Part shown: positions 9,210 through 16,283 of the stretch, piece by piece
How the letters are laid out: each line of letters begins with the position of its first letter
Position numbering within the stretch: position 1 is the stretch's first letter
Assembly: GCA_029265125.1 (NCBI GenBank)
Contig: JAJUJX010000001.1
Coordinates: forward strand, 310,001 to 374,000
Source of the DNA: Tolumonas sp008015085
GTDB lineage: Bacteria; Pseudomonadota; Gammaproteobacteria; Enterobacterales; Aeromonadaceae
Length of the DNA: 64,000 bases
Direction: 5' to 3'
The notes under the pieces: model-generated
What the model saw: the letters and a program-made list of their open reading frames with translations, nothing else
Told to the model about the DNA's origin: nothing
The model's database searches: none
Program-made: the position numbers and the translations under genes

Positions 9210-10622
9210 TTACAGAACGTGAACAGATGCAGTGTTGGTTGTGCCGCTTGGTACCAGGGCACCAGAAACCATCACAACGATATCACCTTTCTGTGCCAGA
9301 CCTGATTTCAGCGCCAGCTCTTTACCTTGCACATAGAATGCATCGGTAGAATCCATTTTGTTAACCAGAACAGGTGTAACACCTTTGGTCAGGATCAGCT
9401 GCTGAGCAGTTTTAGCGTTAGAAGTCAGAGCCAGGATGTTCGCTTTAGGGAAGTATTTGCGAACTGCACGAGCTGATTTACCACCTTCGGTAGCAACAAC
9501 GATCAGCGGAGCATCCAGTTTCTCTGTAGTTTCTACAGCGCCTTTACATACTGCTTCGGTGATGCTCTTACGATCGTTAGCATTTTCGATAGTCAGGTTA
9601 GAAGGCATAACTGGGTCAGTACGTTCACAGATAGTTGCCATGATAGAAACAGCATTCAGCGGGAATTTACCCTTAGCTGATTCACCTGACAGCATCACTG
9701 CATCGGTACCGTCCAGGATCGCGTTCGCAACGTCACCAGCTTCAGCGCGGGTAGGACGTGGGTTTTTGATCATGGAGTCCAGCATCTGAGTAGCAGTGAT
9801 AACTGGTTTACGTGCTTTGTTACATTTCTGAATCATCATCTTCTGAGCGAAGATAACTTCTTCAACAGGGATTTCTACACCCAGGTCACCACGTGCAACC
9901 ATGATACCGTCAGACGCTTCCAGAATTTCGTCGAAGTTGTCCAGACCTTCCTGGTTTTCGATTTTAGAGATGATCTGGATGTTTTCGCCACCGTGAGCTT
10001 TCAGGTGTTCACGGATAGCCAGAACGTCTTCTTTTTTACGGATGAAAGAAGCAGCGATGAAATCAACGCCTTGTTCGCAACCGAAAATCAGGTCAGCTTT
10101 GTCTTTTTCAGCCAGTGCTGGCAGTTTGATAGAAACGCCTGGCAGGTTAACACCTTTGTTTTCGCCCAGGTCGCCGTTGTTCAGTACTTTACAAACAACT
10201 TCAGTGTCAGTAGTAGAGATAACTTCCATACCGATCAGACCGTCGTCAACCAGAACAGTGTTACCAGCTTTCAAGTCTTTAGCGAAACCAGCGTAAGTTA
10301 CAGCTACGCGATCTTTGTTACCAACTACAGTTGCATCGGTAGTGAAAGTAAAGGTCTGACCTGCAACCAGAGATACGTCGTTACCGCCTTCCAGTTTGAT
10401 AGTACGGATTTCAGGGCCTTTGGTATCCAGCAGGATAGCTACTTTCTTACCAGTTTCAGCACAGATTTCACGTACAGTCTTGATACGACCACCGTGCTCT
10501 TCGAAGTCACCGTGAGAGAAGTTCAGGCGCATTACGTTCATGCCTGCTTCAATCATTTTAGCCATTACTTCTTTTGGCTCAGACTTAGGACCGATGGTAC
10601 ATACGATCTTAGTTTTTTTCAT
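9210..10622 (-). CDS. pykF: Pyruvate kinase I
   Basis: Converts phosphoenolpyruvate and ADP to pyruvate and ATP, the last step of glycolysis. The 470-residue protein matches E. coli PykF in length and almost residue for residue from memory: MKKTKIVCTIGPKSEP at the start, NFSHGDFEEH, the substrate/metal motif ILLDTKGPEIRT, ISKIENQEGL with the active-site Lys, MVARGDLGVEIP, and ITATQMLDSM. The C-terminal domain retains TTEKLDAP and GGKSAR, which in type I enzymes belong to the fructose-1,6-bisphosphate-activated regulatory domain. The frame is open 76 codons upstream, but ATG 10622 gives the family N-terminus and has GGAG about 12 bases before it. Confidence 0.97.
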   Translation of the reverse strand: MKKTKIVCTIGPKSEPKEVMAKMIEAGMNVMRLNFSHGDFEEHGGRIKTVREICAETGKKVAILLDTKGPEIRTIKLEGGNDVSLVAGQTFTFTTDATVVGNKDRVAVTYAGFAKDLKAGNTVLVDDGLIGMEVISTTDTEVVCKVLNNGDLGENKGVNLPGVSIKLPALAEKDKADLIFGCEQGVDFIAASFIRKKEDVLAIREHLKAHGGENIQIISKIENQEGLDNFDEILEASDGIMVARGDLGVEIPVEEVIFAQKMMIQKCNKARKPVITATQMLDSMIKNPRPTRAEAGDVANAILDGTDAVMLSGESAKGKFPLNAVSIMATICERTDPVMPSNLTIENANDRKSITEAVCKGAVETTEKLDAPLIVVATEGGKSARAVRKYFPKANILALTSNAKTAQQLILTKGVTPVLVNKMDSTDAFYVQGKELALKSGLAQKGDIVVMVSGALVPSGTTNTASVHVL

Positions 10623-10940
10623 GGAAGGAAAACTCCGATAGTTCAGGGATATAAAACAGCGATAAAAAACTTGTGCCGCATTATACAGGGAATCATGACT
10701 ATTTGATGATGTCATAAATGATTTTTCTGCGTTTTCCTGATCTAACACAATAGATCTTGAGCATATGCACGGAAATTTTGGGTTCATTGCGGTGTGTTCG
10801 GGCTGTTTCTGTTTTTTGTAACAAGTGTAACGCTGGAAAATGCGGCTCATGTTCTGAAAATGGAACTGTCTGTAGCAGATCCAAGCTTTGAAACGCGGTG
10901 CTAGAATGCAATTTTACGATGATATGTGATGGAGACACAG
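10623..10940. promoter_or_regulatory. Divergent intergenic region pykF / LysE-family gene
   Basis: This 318-base region contains no credible gene. On the minus strand a consensus -10 hexamer TATAAT (plus-strand 10680-10685) lies 58 bases before the pykF ATG; I find no good -35 at 16-18 bases. On the plus strand TAGAAT (10902-10907) could be the -10 for the exporter. No clear Cra (FruR) palindrome was seen, although pykF is a Cra target in enterics. Confidence 0.4.
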
Positions 10941-11567
10941 ATGCTGAGCCCGGATACCTTTCTTTTGTTTCTTACTGCATCATTGCTGCTGTGTATTGCT
11001 CCTGGCCCTGACAATATATTTGTTTTGACACAATCGATGCTGCGGGGCAGTAGTGCTGGGATTCTGGTGACGCTGGGTCTATGTACCGGGTTACTGGTAC
11101 ATACGACGGCGGTTGCGCTGGGGGTGGCTGTCATTTTTCAGCAATCGTTACTGGCTTTTACCATTCTTAAATTATGCGGCGCAGCTTACCTGCTCTATTT
11201 AGCATGGGGAGCATTTCGTGCCGGTGCCGGCGGTTTAGGAAGTATGCAGACAGAGACACTGAAAAAAAATGTGCTCTATCGCCGGGGAATAGTCATGAAT
11301 ATTACTAACCCGAAAGTCTCTATTTTCTTTCTGGCATTTTTGCCTCAGTTTGCCGATCCGGCATCCGGTCATTTGAAATTGCAATTGATGGCGCTGGGGG
11401 GGAGCTTCATCGTTTGCACGTTACTGGTGTTTGGTGTGATCAGCCTTCTGGCTGGCAGACTGGGTAACTGGTTCAGCAGAAGTCCGGGGGCTGAAGTTGT
11501 GATGAATAAGCTCGCGGGCAGTGTGTTTGCGGCTCTTGCAGTTAAACTGGCATTAACAGAACGGTAG
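10941..11567 (+). CDS. LysE/RhtB-family amino-acid exporter
   Basis: A 208-residue membrane protein with six predicted hydrophobic segments. The N-terminal signature of the family is clear: LCIAPGPDNIFVLTQSMLRG within the first helix pair, then a Gly-rich second helix, and NITNPKVSIFFLAFLPQF in the middle, the conserved NPK element of LysE/RhtB permeases. The family exports amino acids or their analogues (Lys, Thr, homoserine, Leu, Cys); the substrate cannot be deduced here. I chose ATG 10941 because GGAG lies six bases upstream; in-frame GTG 10926 and ATG 10929 lack a good ribosome-binding site. It is followed by its own terminator. Confidence 0.9.
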   Translation: MLSPDTFLLFLTASLLLCIAPGPDNIFVLTQSMLRGSSAGILVTLGLCTGLLVHTTAVALGVAVIFQQSLLAFTILKLCGAAYLLYLAWGAFRAGAGGLGSMQTETLKKNVLYRRGIVMNITNPKVSIFFLAFLPQFADPASGHLKLQLMALGGSFIVCTLLVFGVISLLAGRLGNWFSRSPGAEVVMNKLAGSVFAALAVKLALTER

Positions 11568-11593
11568 CTATTGACTTTATTAGCATAAAATAT

Positions 11594-11623
11594 CGGATTG
11601 ATGTGAATTTCTGCATCAATCCG
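11594..11623 (+). terminator. Probable terminator of the LysE-family gene
   Basis: Perfect 10-bp stem CGGATTGATG / CATCAATCCG with a 10-base loop, followed by a short T tract (GATTTTAATCC). It starts 27 bases after the stop. Confidence 0.65.
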
Positions 11624-11790
11624 GCGATTTTAATCCTTTCACTGCTTTATTCTCCCGAAAAGCTCACGTATGCTAGCAGCCCTTTTTAGCCATTTGATCT
11701 GTCCGCTGCCATGGAAAGGCAAAGCGCTCCGGAGGGTTTGTTCTCTGACGGGATGTCAGAAGGTACAAGCCGGTGTAATTGGAGTTTATT
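11624..11790 (+). promoter_or_regulatory. Leader region upstream of brnQ
   Basis: About 165 bases between the exporter terminator and the brnQ start contain a small hairpin (TCTGAC 11744-11749 with GTCAGA 11755-11760) and a GC-rich stretch CGCTCCGGAGGG just before it. I do not recognise a riboswitch or leader peptide. The ribosome-binding site GGAG is at 11781-11784. Confidence 0.3.
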
Positions 11791-13107
11791 TTGAAACAAA
11801 CCATGACGCGGGCCGATTTGCTTGGCCTCGGATTTATGACTTTTGCCTTCTTTCTGGGGGCGGGTAACATTATTTTTCCTCCGATGGCGGGATATCTGGC
11901 TGGTGAAAATATGGGCTTTGCCATGTCGGGATTCCTGATCACGGCTGTTGGTTTACCCCTAGCGACTATTCTGTCTATTTCGTTTGCCGGTGGCGGATTG
12001 CTGACCATGACCCGCTTATTACCTCGTTGGGCCGGTTTATCTATAGCGATTGCAACCTATATCATCATTGGCCCTGCATTTGCGACGCCTCGTACAGGTC
12101 TGGTGACTTATGAGATGGCTGTCAAACCATTCATCGGCTCAATGGATGGCCAGATGATGCTGACTGCTTTCAGTGTGTTGTATTTCGGTGTGACACTTTT
12201 CCTTTCTCTGAACCAGGGCAAACTGCTGGATGCTGTAGGCAAGATCCTGACGCCGGTGCTGGTGCTGTTGCTGGCGGTGTTAGGCGTGGCTGTGCTGATT
12301 GAGCCGCAAGGTACGGTTCCTTCCGTATCTGCTGACTACATGGCGCATCCGTTAGTGAAAGGGCTGGTCGAAGGCTATAACACAATGGATACGTTCGGTG
12401 CACTGATGTTTGGTATGCTGATCATTGATGTCTTGAAATCCCGTGGTATTAGCAACACTGCGCAGCAAACGCGTTATCTGGCGGTGGCCAGCGTGATTGC
12501 AGCAACTGGTCTGGCTCTGGTCTATATCGCGTTATTTAATCTGGGTGGAACCGCTGGTGGTGTTATGGCCAATGCTCCTCAAAATGGGGGGGAACTGGTT
12601 GCTGCTTATGTCGCTCTGTTATTTGGTCCGATGGGATCTGTCGTGCTGGCGGCGATTGTTGGTTTGGCTTGTCTGACGACTTCTGTTGGTCTGACTTCGG
12701 CTTGTGCGGATTTCTTCCATACACTCTGGCCGCGTTACAGCTATAAGCAATGCGCTGCAGTGATTGCAGTGTTGTGTGCCATTGTTGCTAATGTGGGGCT
12801 CACTCAGTTGCTGGTTATATCAATTCCTGTGTTAGTCGCGATTTATCCGGTGGCTATTGCGTTAGTGATGGTGACTTTTATGCGCAGCTGGTTCTTTAAT
12901 CAGGCTGTGGCTTACCGGCTGGTATTGGGTGTCGCATTGCTGTTCGGCAGCCTGGATGGTATCAAAGCAGCCGGTGCAGATCTGAGCGTACTGAACTTTA
13001 TGCCATTATTTGAAATGGGTCTGGCCTGGGTGCTGCCGACGCTGGTTGCGCTGGTTGTCAGTCTGCTGTGGCGTGTCCCGGAAGCATCTGTGGTTCCTGC
13101 CGAGTAA
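11791..13107 (+). CDS. brnQ: Branched-chain amino acid transporter BrnQ
   Basis: Sodium- or proton-coupled uptake of Leu, Ile and Val across the inner membrane. The 438-residue protein has about twelve hydrophobic segments and the family N-terminal signature GFMTFAFFLGAGNIIFPP, then GFLITAVGLPL, GPAFATPRT and the late GLDGIK-like segment (GSLDGIKAAG), all as in E. coli BrnQ (439 residues). The chosen start is unusual, TTG 11791: GGAG lies six bases upstream, and the resulting N-terminus places GFMTF at the same distance from the start as in E. coli. ATG 11803 is the alternative but lacks a ribosome-binding site. It has its own terminator downstream. Confidence 0.93.
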   Translation: MKQTMTRADLLGLGFMTFAFFLGAGNIIFPPMAGYLAGENMGFAMSGFLITAVGLPLATILSISFAGGGLLTMTRLLPRWAGLSIAIATYIIIGPAFATPRTGLVTYEMAVKPFIGSMDGQMMLTAFSVLYFGVTLFLSLNQGKLLDAVGKILTPVLVLLLAVLGVAVLIEPQGTVPSVSADYMAHPLVKGLVEGYNTMDTFGALMFGMLIIDVLKSRGISNTAQQTRYLAVASVIAATGLALVYIALFNLGGTAGGVMANAPQNGGELVAAYVALLFGPMGSVVLAAIVGLACLTTSVGLTSACADFFHTLWPRYSYKQCAAVIAVLCAIVANVGLTQLLVISIPVLVAIYPVAIALVMVTFMRSWFFNQAVAYRLVLGVALLFGSLDGIKAAGADLSVLNFMPLFEMGLAWVLPTLVALVVSLLWRVPEASVVPAE

Positions 13108-13117
13108 TTCTGCGTAA

Positions 13118-13146
13118 ACCGGTATTTATCAAACATAAATACCGGT
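13118..13146 (+). terminator. Terminator of brnQ
   Basis: Perfect 12-bp stem ACCGGTATTTAT / ATAAATACCGGT with a 5-base loop, followed by CATTTCTTTTG. It begins ten bases after the brnQ stop. Confidence 0.75.
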
Positions 13147-13233
13147 CATTTCTTTTGTCATTATTCTGTTATCCCATCTTAAACGAACGGTCATCTTTAC
13201 CCTCTACTTTGTTGCTAATACAGGAAGGTGGAG

Positions 13234-13734
13234 ATGAATATGCAATTTATTCAGCGTTGGGATCAAAAGACCAGCCAACTCTTCTTATCTCATAGTTATA
13301 ACCAGTATCAGGCAAAGATCAGCCGCTGGATTTCCCGCACCGGAGATGGCCCTTTTTATCTGTTACTGGGTTTAACTCTGGCCGGGTGTGACGGGGCTCG
13401 GGGACATAAATTCTTACTTTCTGCCTTGCTGGCATTTGCCGTTGAACTTCCCGTTTATTGGGTTCTGAAAAATAGTTTTAAACGCGAACGTCCCCGAAAT
13501 ATGCCGGTATTTATTACGCCGTCAGATCGTTACAGTCTGCCCTCAGGCCATACAGCGGCAGCATTTCTGATGGCTGAAACTGTTGCTGTGTTTTATCCGA
13601 TGATGTTGTGGTTTGCCTTCATATGGGCTGGATTGATCGGCGCTTCCCGCCTGTTACTCGGTGTTCACTATCTGACTGATTTGTTCGCGGGCGCCGGACT
13701 GGGTTTGCTGGCTGCCTGGTGTGTATTACCGTAA
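13234..13734 (+). CDS. PAP2-superfamily membrane phosphatase
   Basis: A 166-residue lipid-phosphate phosphatase with the three PAP2 motifs intact: KNSFKRERPR (K-x6-RP), LPSGHTAA (PSGH, acid/base His) and SRLLLGVHYLTD (SR-x5-H-x3-D, nucleophile His). Four to five hydrophobic helices anchor it in the inner membrane with the active site facing the periplasm, by family. Likely substrates are undecaprenyl pyrophosphate or phosphatidylglycerophosphate; the sequence does not decide. Two starts are equally credible: ATG 13234 (AGGAAGG upstream) and ATG 13240 (GGTGGAG upstream). It lies 10 bases before a glycosyltransferase gene on the same strand, so the two are probably one transcript. Confidence 0.87.
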   Translation: MNMQFIQRWDQKTSQLFLSHSYNQYQAKISRWISRTGDGPFYLLLGLTLAGCDGARGHKFLLSALLAFAVELPVYWVLKNSFKRERPRNMPVFITPSDRYSLPSGHTAAAFLMAETVAVFYPMMLWFAFIWAGLIGASRLLLGVHYLTDLFAGAGLGLLAAWCVLP

Positions 13735-13744
13735 GGATAAATGG

Positions 13745-14842
13745 ATGCGGATTTTGTATGGTGTTCAGGGGACAGGGAATGGTCATATATCCCGTTGTCG
13801 CTTAATCGCACAGTCTCTTCAGGCGGCTGGGGCTGAGGTAGATTATGTATTCAGTGGCCGCGAAGCAGCAGCCTATTTCGATATGCAGGCTTTTGGTGAT
13901 TACCGGGCTTTGCCGGGGCTGACTTTTGCAACACGCAACGGGTCGATAGATTTGCTGGCGACTGTTGGCCGCAGTCAGCCTCTGCGTCTGTTACGCGATA
14001 TCCGTCAGTTGCCAGTTGATGATTATGATTTGATTGTCAGTGATTTTGAACCCGTAACGGCATGGGCGGCTAAACGTCAGAAGCGGTTAAGCCTGGGTAT
14101 TAGCCACCAGGCATCATTCCAGTTCGGAATTCCTCAGCGTGGTAATAACCTGATGGCCCGACTGACGATGCAGCATTTTGCGCCGGTTCATCATGCCATT
14201 GGTTTGCACTGGTATCACTTTGGGTATCCAATCCTGCCTCCGGTTATCGAGAACCTTAAACCGACTAAAGAGAGCGAAAATATTTTGGTATATCTGCCTT
14301 TTGAGTCGCCCCGTGCCATTTTTGAGCTTTTATCCCGTTTTAAATCCAACCATTTCGTCTGCTTTCATCCGCAGTTTTCTGTTCCGGTTGAACAGAATAA
14401 TTTGATATTTCTGCCCTTGGGGCGTGAAAGTTTTGTGGATGTATTACGAGGTAGCCGTGGCGTGATCTGTAATGCCGGGTTCGAACTGGCATCAGAAGCT
14501 TTAATGCTGGGTAAGCGTTTGTTGCTTAAACCATTACAGGGACAGTTTGAGCAGGAGTCAAATGCAATGACGCTTGGATTAATGGGGTTGGCTCATGTCA
14601 TGCCACAGCTTGATCCGGGGCAAGTCAGGCACTGGCTGAGTTCAGAAAAAGCTGGTCAGGTTTATTATCCCGATGTTGCAGCAGCGCTGGCAGAATGGTT
14701 GGTTGGCGGGAGACAAATTTCTGTTTCTGAACTGGCCAAGAATTTATGGCGCCAGGTTATCTTCCCGGAGCCAGTGATGGATCGGATACAAGAGTCTGGT
14801 ATGGGGTCTGATCTCTCTAACGGAAAACTGATGCAAATCTGA
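13745..14842 (+). CDS. MJ1255/VC2487-family glycosyltransferase
   Basis: A 365-residue GT-B-fold protein. The N-terminus MRILYGVQGTGNGHISR carries the Gly-rich loop typical of MurG-like enzymes and of the MJ1255/VC2487 family, with YVFSGRE, then SDFEP and GISHQASFQ in the N-terminal domain. The C-terminal donor-binding region shows VICNAGFELASEAL and KPLQGQFEQESNA, equivalent to the nucleotide-sugar site of GT-B enzymes. Donor and acceptor are unknown. ATG 13745 (AAGGA upstream) is preferred over an in-frame start at 13721 that would overlap the PAP2 gene. Pairing with a PAP2 phosphatase suggests a lipid-linked sugar step, which is inference. Confidence 0.82.
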   Translation: MRILYGVQGTGNGHISRCRLIAQSLQAAGAEVDYVFSGREAAAYFDMQAFGDYRALPGLTFATRNGSIDLLATVGRSQPLRLLRDIRQLPVDDYDLIVSDFEPVTAWAAKRQKRLSLGISHQASFQFGIPQRGNNLMARLTMQHFAPVHHAIGLHWYHFGYPILPPVIENLKPTKESENILVYLPFESPRAIFELLSRFKSNHFVCFHPQFSVPVEQNNLIFLPLGRESFVDVLRGSRGVICNAGFELASEALMLGKRLLLKPLQGQFEQESNAMTLGLMGLAHVMPQLDPGQVRHWLSSEKAGQVYYPDVAAALAEWLVGGRQISVSELAKNLWRQVIFPEPVMDRIQESGMGSDLSNGKLMQI

Positions 14843-15299
14843 AAATAAGATTAAAGATCTCATTTCGTTAGCCGCTGAACACATTGGGTTATCAGCGACT
14901 TTCCCTTGTTGGGTATAAACCTGAAGTGGCAAAAACTGACTAATATCTGAAAATGAACCGGTAAATGTTGCCGTGTTGGCCCATAACATGTGCAGCTTTA
15001 TACATGCTGTAGCCAGGATGCCATGAAGCTGTCTCCTCTTTGCTGTTGTTCTTTCGTCAGAAGACAGAACCTTCCTTATACCTAACACATTGATCTGTTT
15101 ATCTATTTACATAAACTGACAAAAGATAACTTCATTTTACCATCTCATTGATTAATAAAGATATTTTTTGGCCGATACCTTGCTCAGGTAGCCTTGCTGT
15201 GACGGTTTGCGTAAATCATCGCTCTCCGTTTACAAGGATTCCTTCGGGAGATAAACCAGTTTACCGGTGAGTAATCGCACTGTATCGCAAGGAGAACGT
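14843..15299 (+). other. 457-base intergenic region before the Ser-rich protein
   Basis: No convincing gene is present. A minus-strand frame (14744-15088) overlaps the glycosyltransferase end, has no ribosome-binding site and no recognisable product. The centre (about 15090-15170) is AT-rich and probably holds the promoter for the next gene. The last ~120 bases are GC-richer and contain short inverted repeats (for example GGTAAACTGGTTTATC-like pairing around 15250-15268), suggesting a structured 5' leader. I recognise no known riboswitch. Confidence 0.4.
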
Positions 15300-15890
15300 A
15301 TGTCCGTCAGTAATATTTCAGGCTATTCATCTATAGCCTCGCTGTATCAGACCAGTAGTACAACCAATAGTCAGCAAGTGAATGGACAGGAAGGGCAGAT
15401 GCCACCACCGCCGCCACCTCCAGAAGGTGAAGAAGGTGGGTTGATGTCATCCTTGTCTGATGCGTTGTCTCAGATGGGGATCTCTCTGGACTCCTCCGGC
15501 AGCACATCATCAGCCAGTGAAGCCTCATCAACCAGTTCGACATCATCAGAAAGCACCGTCAAAGATTTTATGCAAAGCCTGATGGAGGCACTGCATGCTC
15601 AAAGCGAATCAGAAGATGACAGTAATGATTCAAGCACCACATCAACCAGCTCTTATCAGAATGAAAATCCGATGAAGACGGATCTGGAAAGCCTGATCAG
15701 CAAGTTGAGTAGCAGTGATTCTGATAGCGACAGCACAACATCTGAGTTGCAGAGCAAATTTGAGGCAATGGTCAGTAGTCTGGGCGGTGATACAAGTACT
15801 GCATCCCTGAGTGATTTTCTGCAGAGTTTCTCCAGCAGTTTGTCTGATCATGCCCCGCGTCAGGGCAGCATGGTGAGCACTCAGGCGTAA
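15300..15890 (+). CDS. Ser/Asp-rich low-complexity protein with a polyproline tract, unknown function
   Basis: A 196-residue protein of which about 30% is Ser (58 residues by count), with many Asp, Glu and Thr, few Lys/Arg and no Cys. After an N-terminal SNISGYSSIASLYQ segment it has a run of seven prolines followed by EGEEGG, a short amphipathic stretch (LMSSLSDALSQMGISL), Ser-rich linkers, and two further amphipathic helices (VKDFMQSLMEALHAQ and LQSKFEAMVSSLG) plus DFLQSFSSSLSD at the end. There is no signal peptide or membrane segment. ATG 15300 has AAGGAG five bases upstream; an in-frame GTG at 15267 is less likely. It is monocistronic with its own terminator. I do not recognise the family; an extracellular or appendage-related protein is possible but unsupported. 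Confidence 0.75.
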   Translation: MSVSNISGYSSIASLYQTSSTTNSQQVNGQEGQMPPPPPPPEGEEGGLMSSLSDALSQMGISLDSSGSTSSASEASSTSSTSSESTVKDFMQSLMEALHAQSESEDDSNDSSTTSTSSYQNENPMKTDLESLISKLSSSDSDSDSTTSELQSKFEAMVSSLGGDTSTASLSDFLQSFSSSLSDHAPRQGSMVSTQA

Positions 15891-15898
15891 TTTACATG

Positions 15899-15932
15899 GG
15901 ATAACCACTTCTCGATGGCGGTGTGGTTATCC
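15899..15932 (+). terminator. Terminator of the Ser-rich protein gene
   Basis: Stem GGATAACCAC / GTGGTTATCC followed by TGTTTTCTGATTTTTC, eight bases after the stop codon. Confidence 0.75.
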
Positions 15933-15940
15933 TGTTTTCT

Positions 15941-16283
15941 GATTTTTCATGACACATTCCGCGTTTTTACCTCCTTTCTGATCACACAGATGCACTTGGA
16001 TATATAGTGGATTTGTCCTGAATTTATGTTGCCTGTTGGCTCAGCGTAAAAGAATCGTTAGGATAGAAGTTCTATTGCGGCAAGCAGAAGATCTCTTCCA
16101 CCCGAAATAGGTAGCTGATTAATCTGTCAGGCGGGTCGTAGCGCAGGACAAGATTCAGGCTGCCGGGAGCCTCTGCACTCCGCGTTAGTTACCTGTTAAG
16201 GATGAACAGCGTGGCGTAAATCCGCCGAAGGCGGCAGCGTGAGCAAACTTCAAGTAATCGAGAGAAGCCTGGGAGGGCTTAGC
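15941..16283 (+). promoter_or_regulatory. Leader and promoter region of ilvIH
   Basis: About 340 bases without a gene. A TATAGT hexamer near 16002-16007 could be a -10. The second half (16080-16250) is GC-rich with several possible stems, including CCGCC gaa GGCGG at 16222-16234. I looked for an Ile/Leu/Val-rich leader peptide like those of other ilv operons and found none; short frames such as the one at about 15949 and one ending GTGGCGTAA at 16220 are not rich in these residues. The ribosome-binding site GGGAGGG lies just before ATG 16284. Confidence 0.4.

Noticed and set aside
9993..10706. 237-codon frame antisense to pykF
   Set aside because: Shadow of the highly biased pykF codons; low-complexity Phe/Ser/Gln translation.
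11700..11790. Possible lysine or glycine riboswitch before brnQ
   Set aside because: Conserved core elements of both classes are missing; only a small hairpin remains.
14744..15088. 114-codon minus-strand frame in the gap before the Ser-rich gene
   Set aside because: It overlaps the glycosyltransferase 3' end, has no ribosome-binding site and gives a composition unlike a real protein.
15171..15299. Possible c-di-GMP (GEMM) riboswitch before the Ser-rich gene
   Set aside because: The conserved GEMM core and tetraloop-receptor sequences are absent.
16239..16283. Longer ilvI start at GTG 16239
   Set aside because: GTG lies in a hairpin-forming leader; ATG 16284 has GGGAGGG and matches IlvI.
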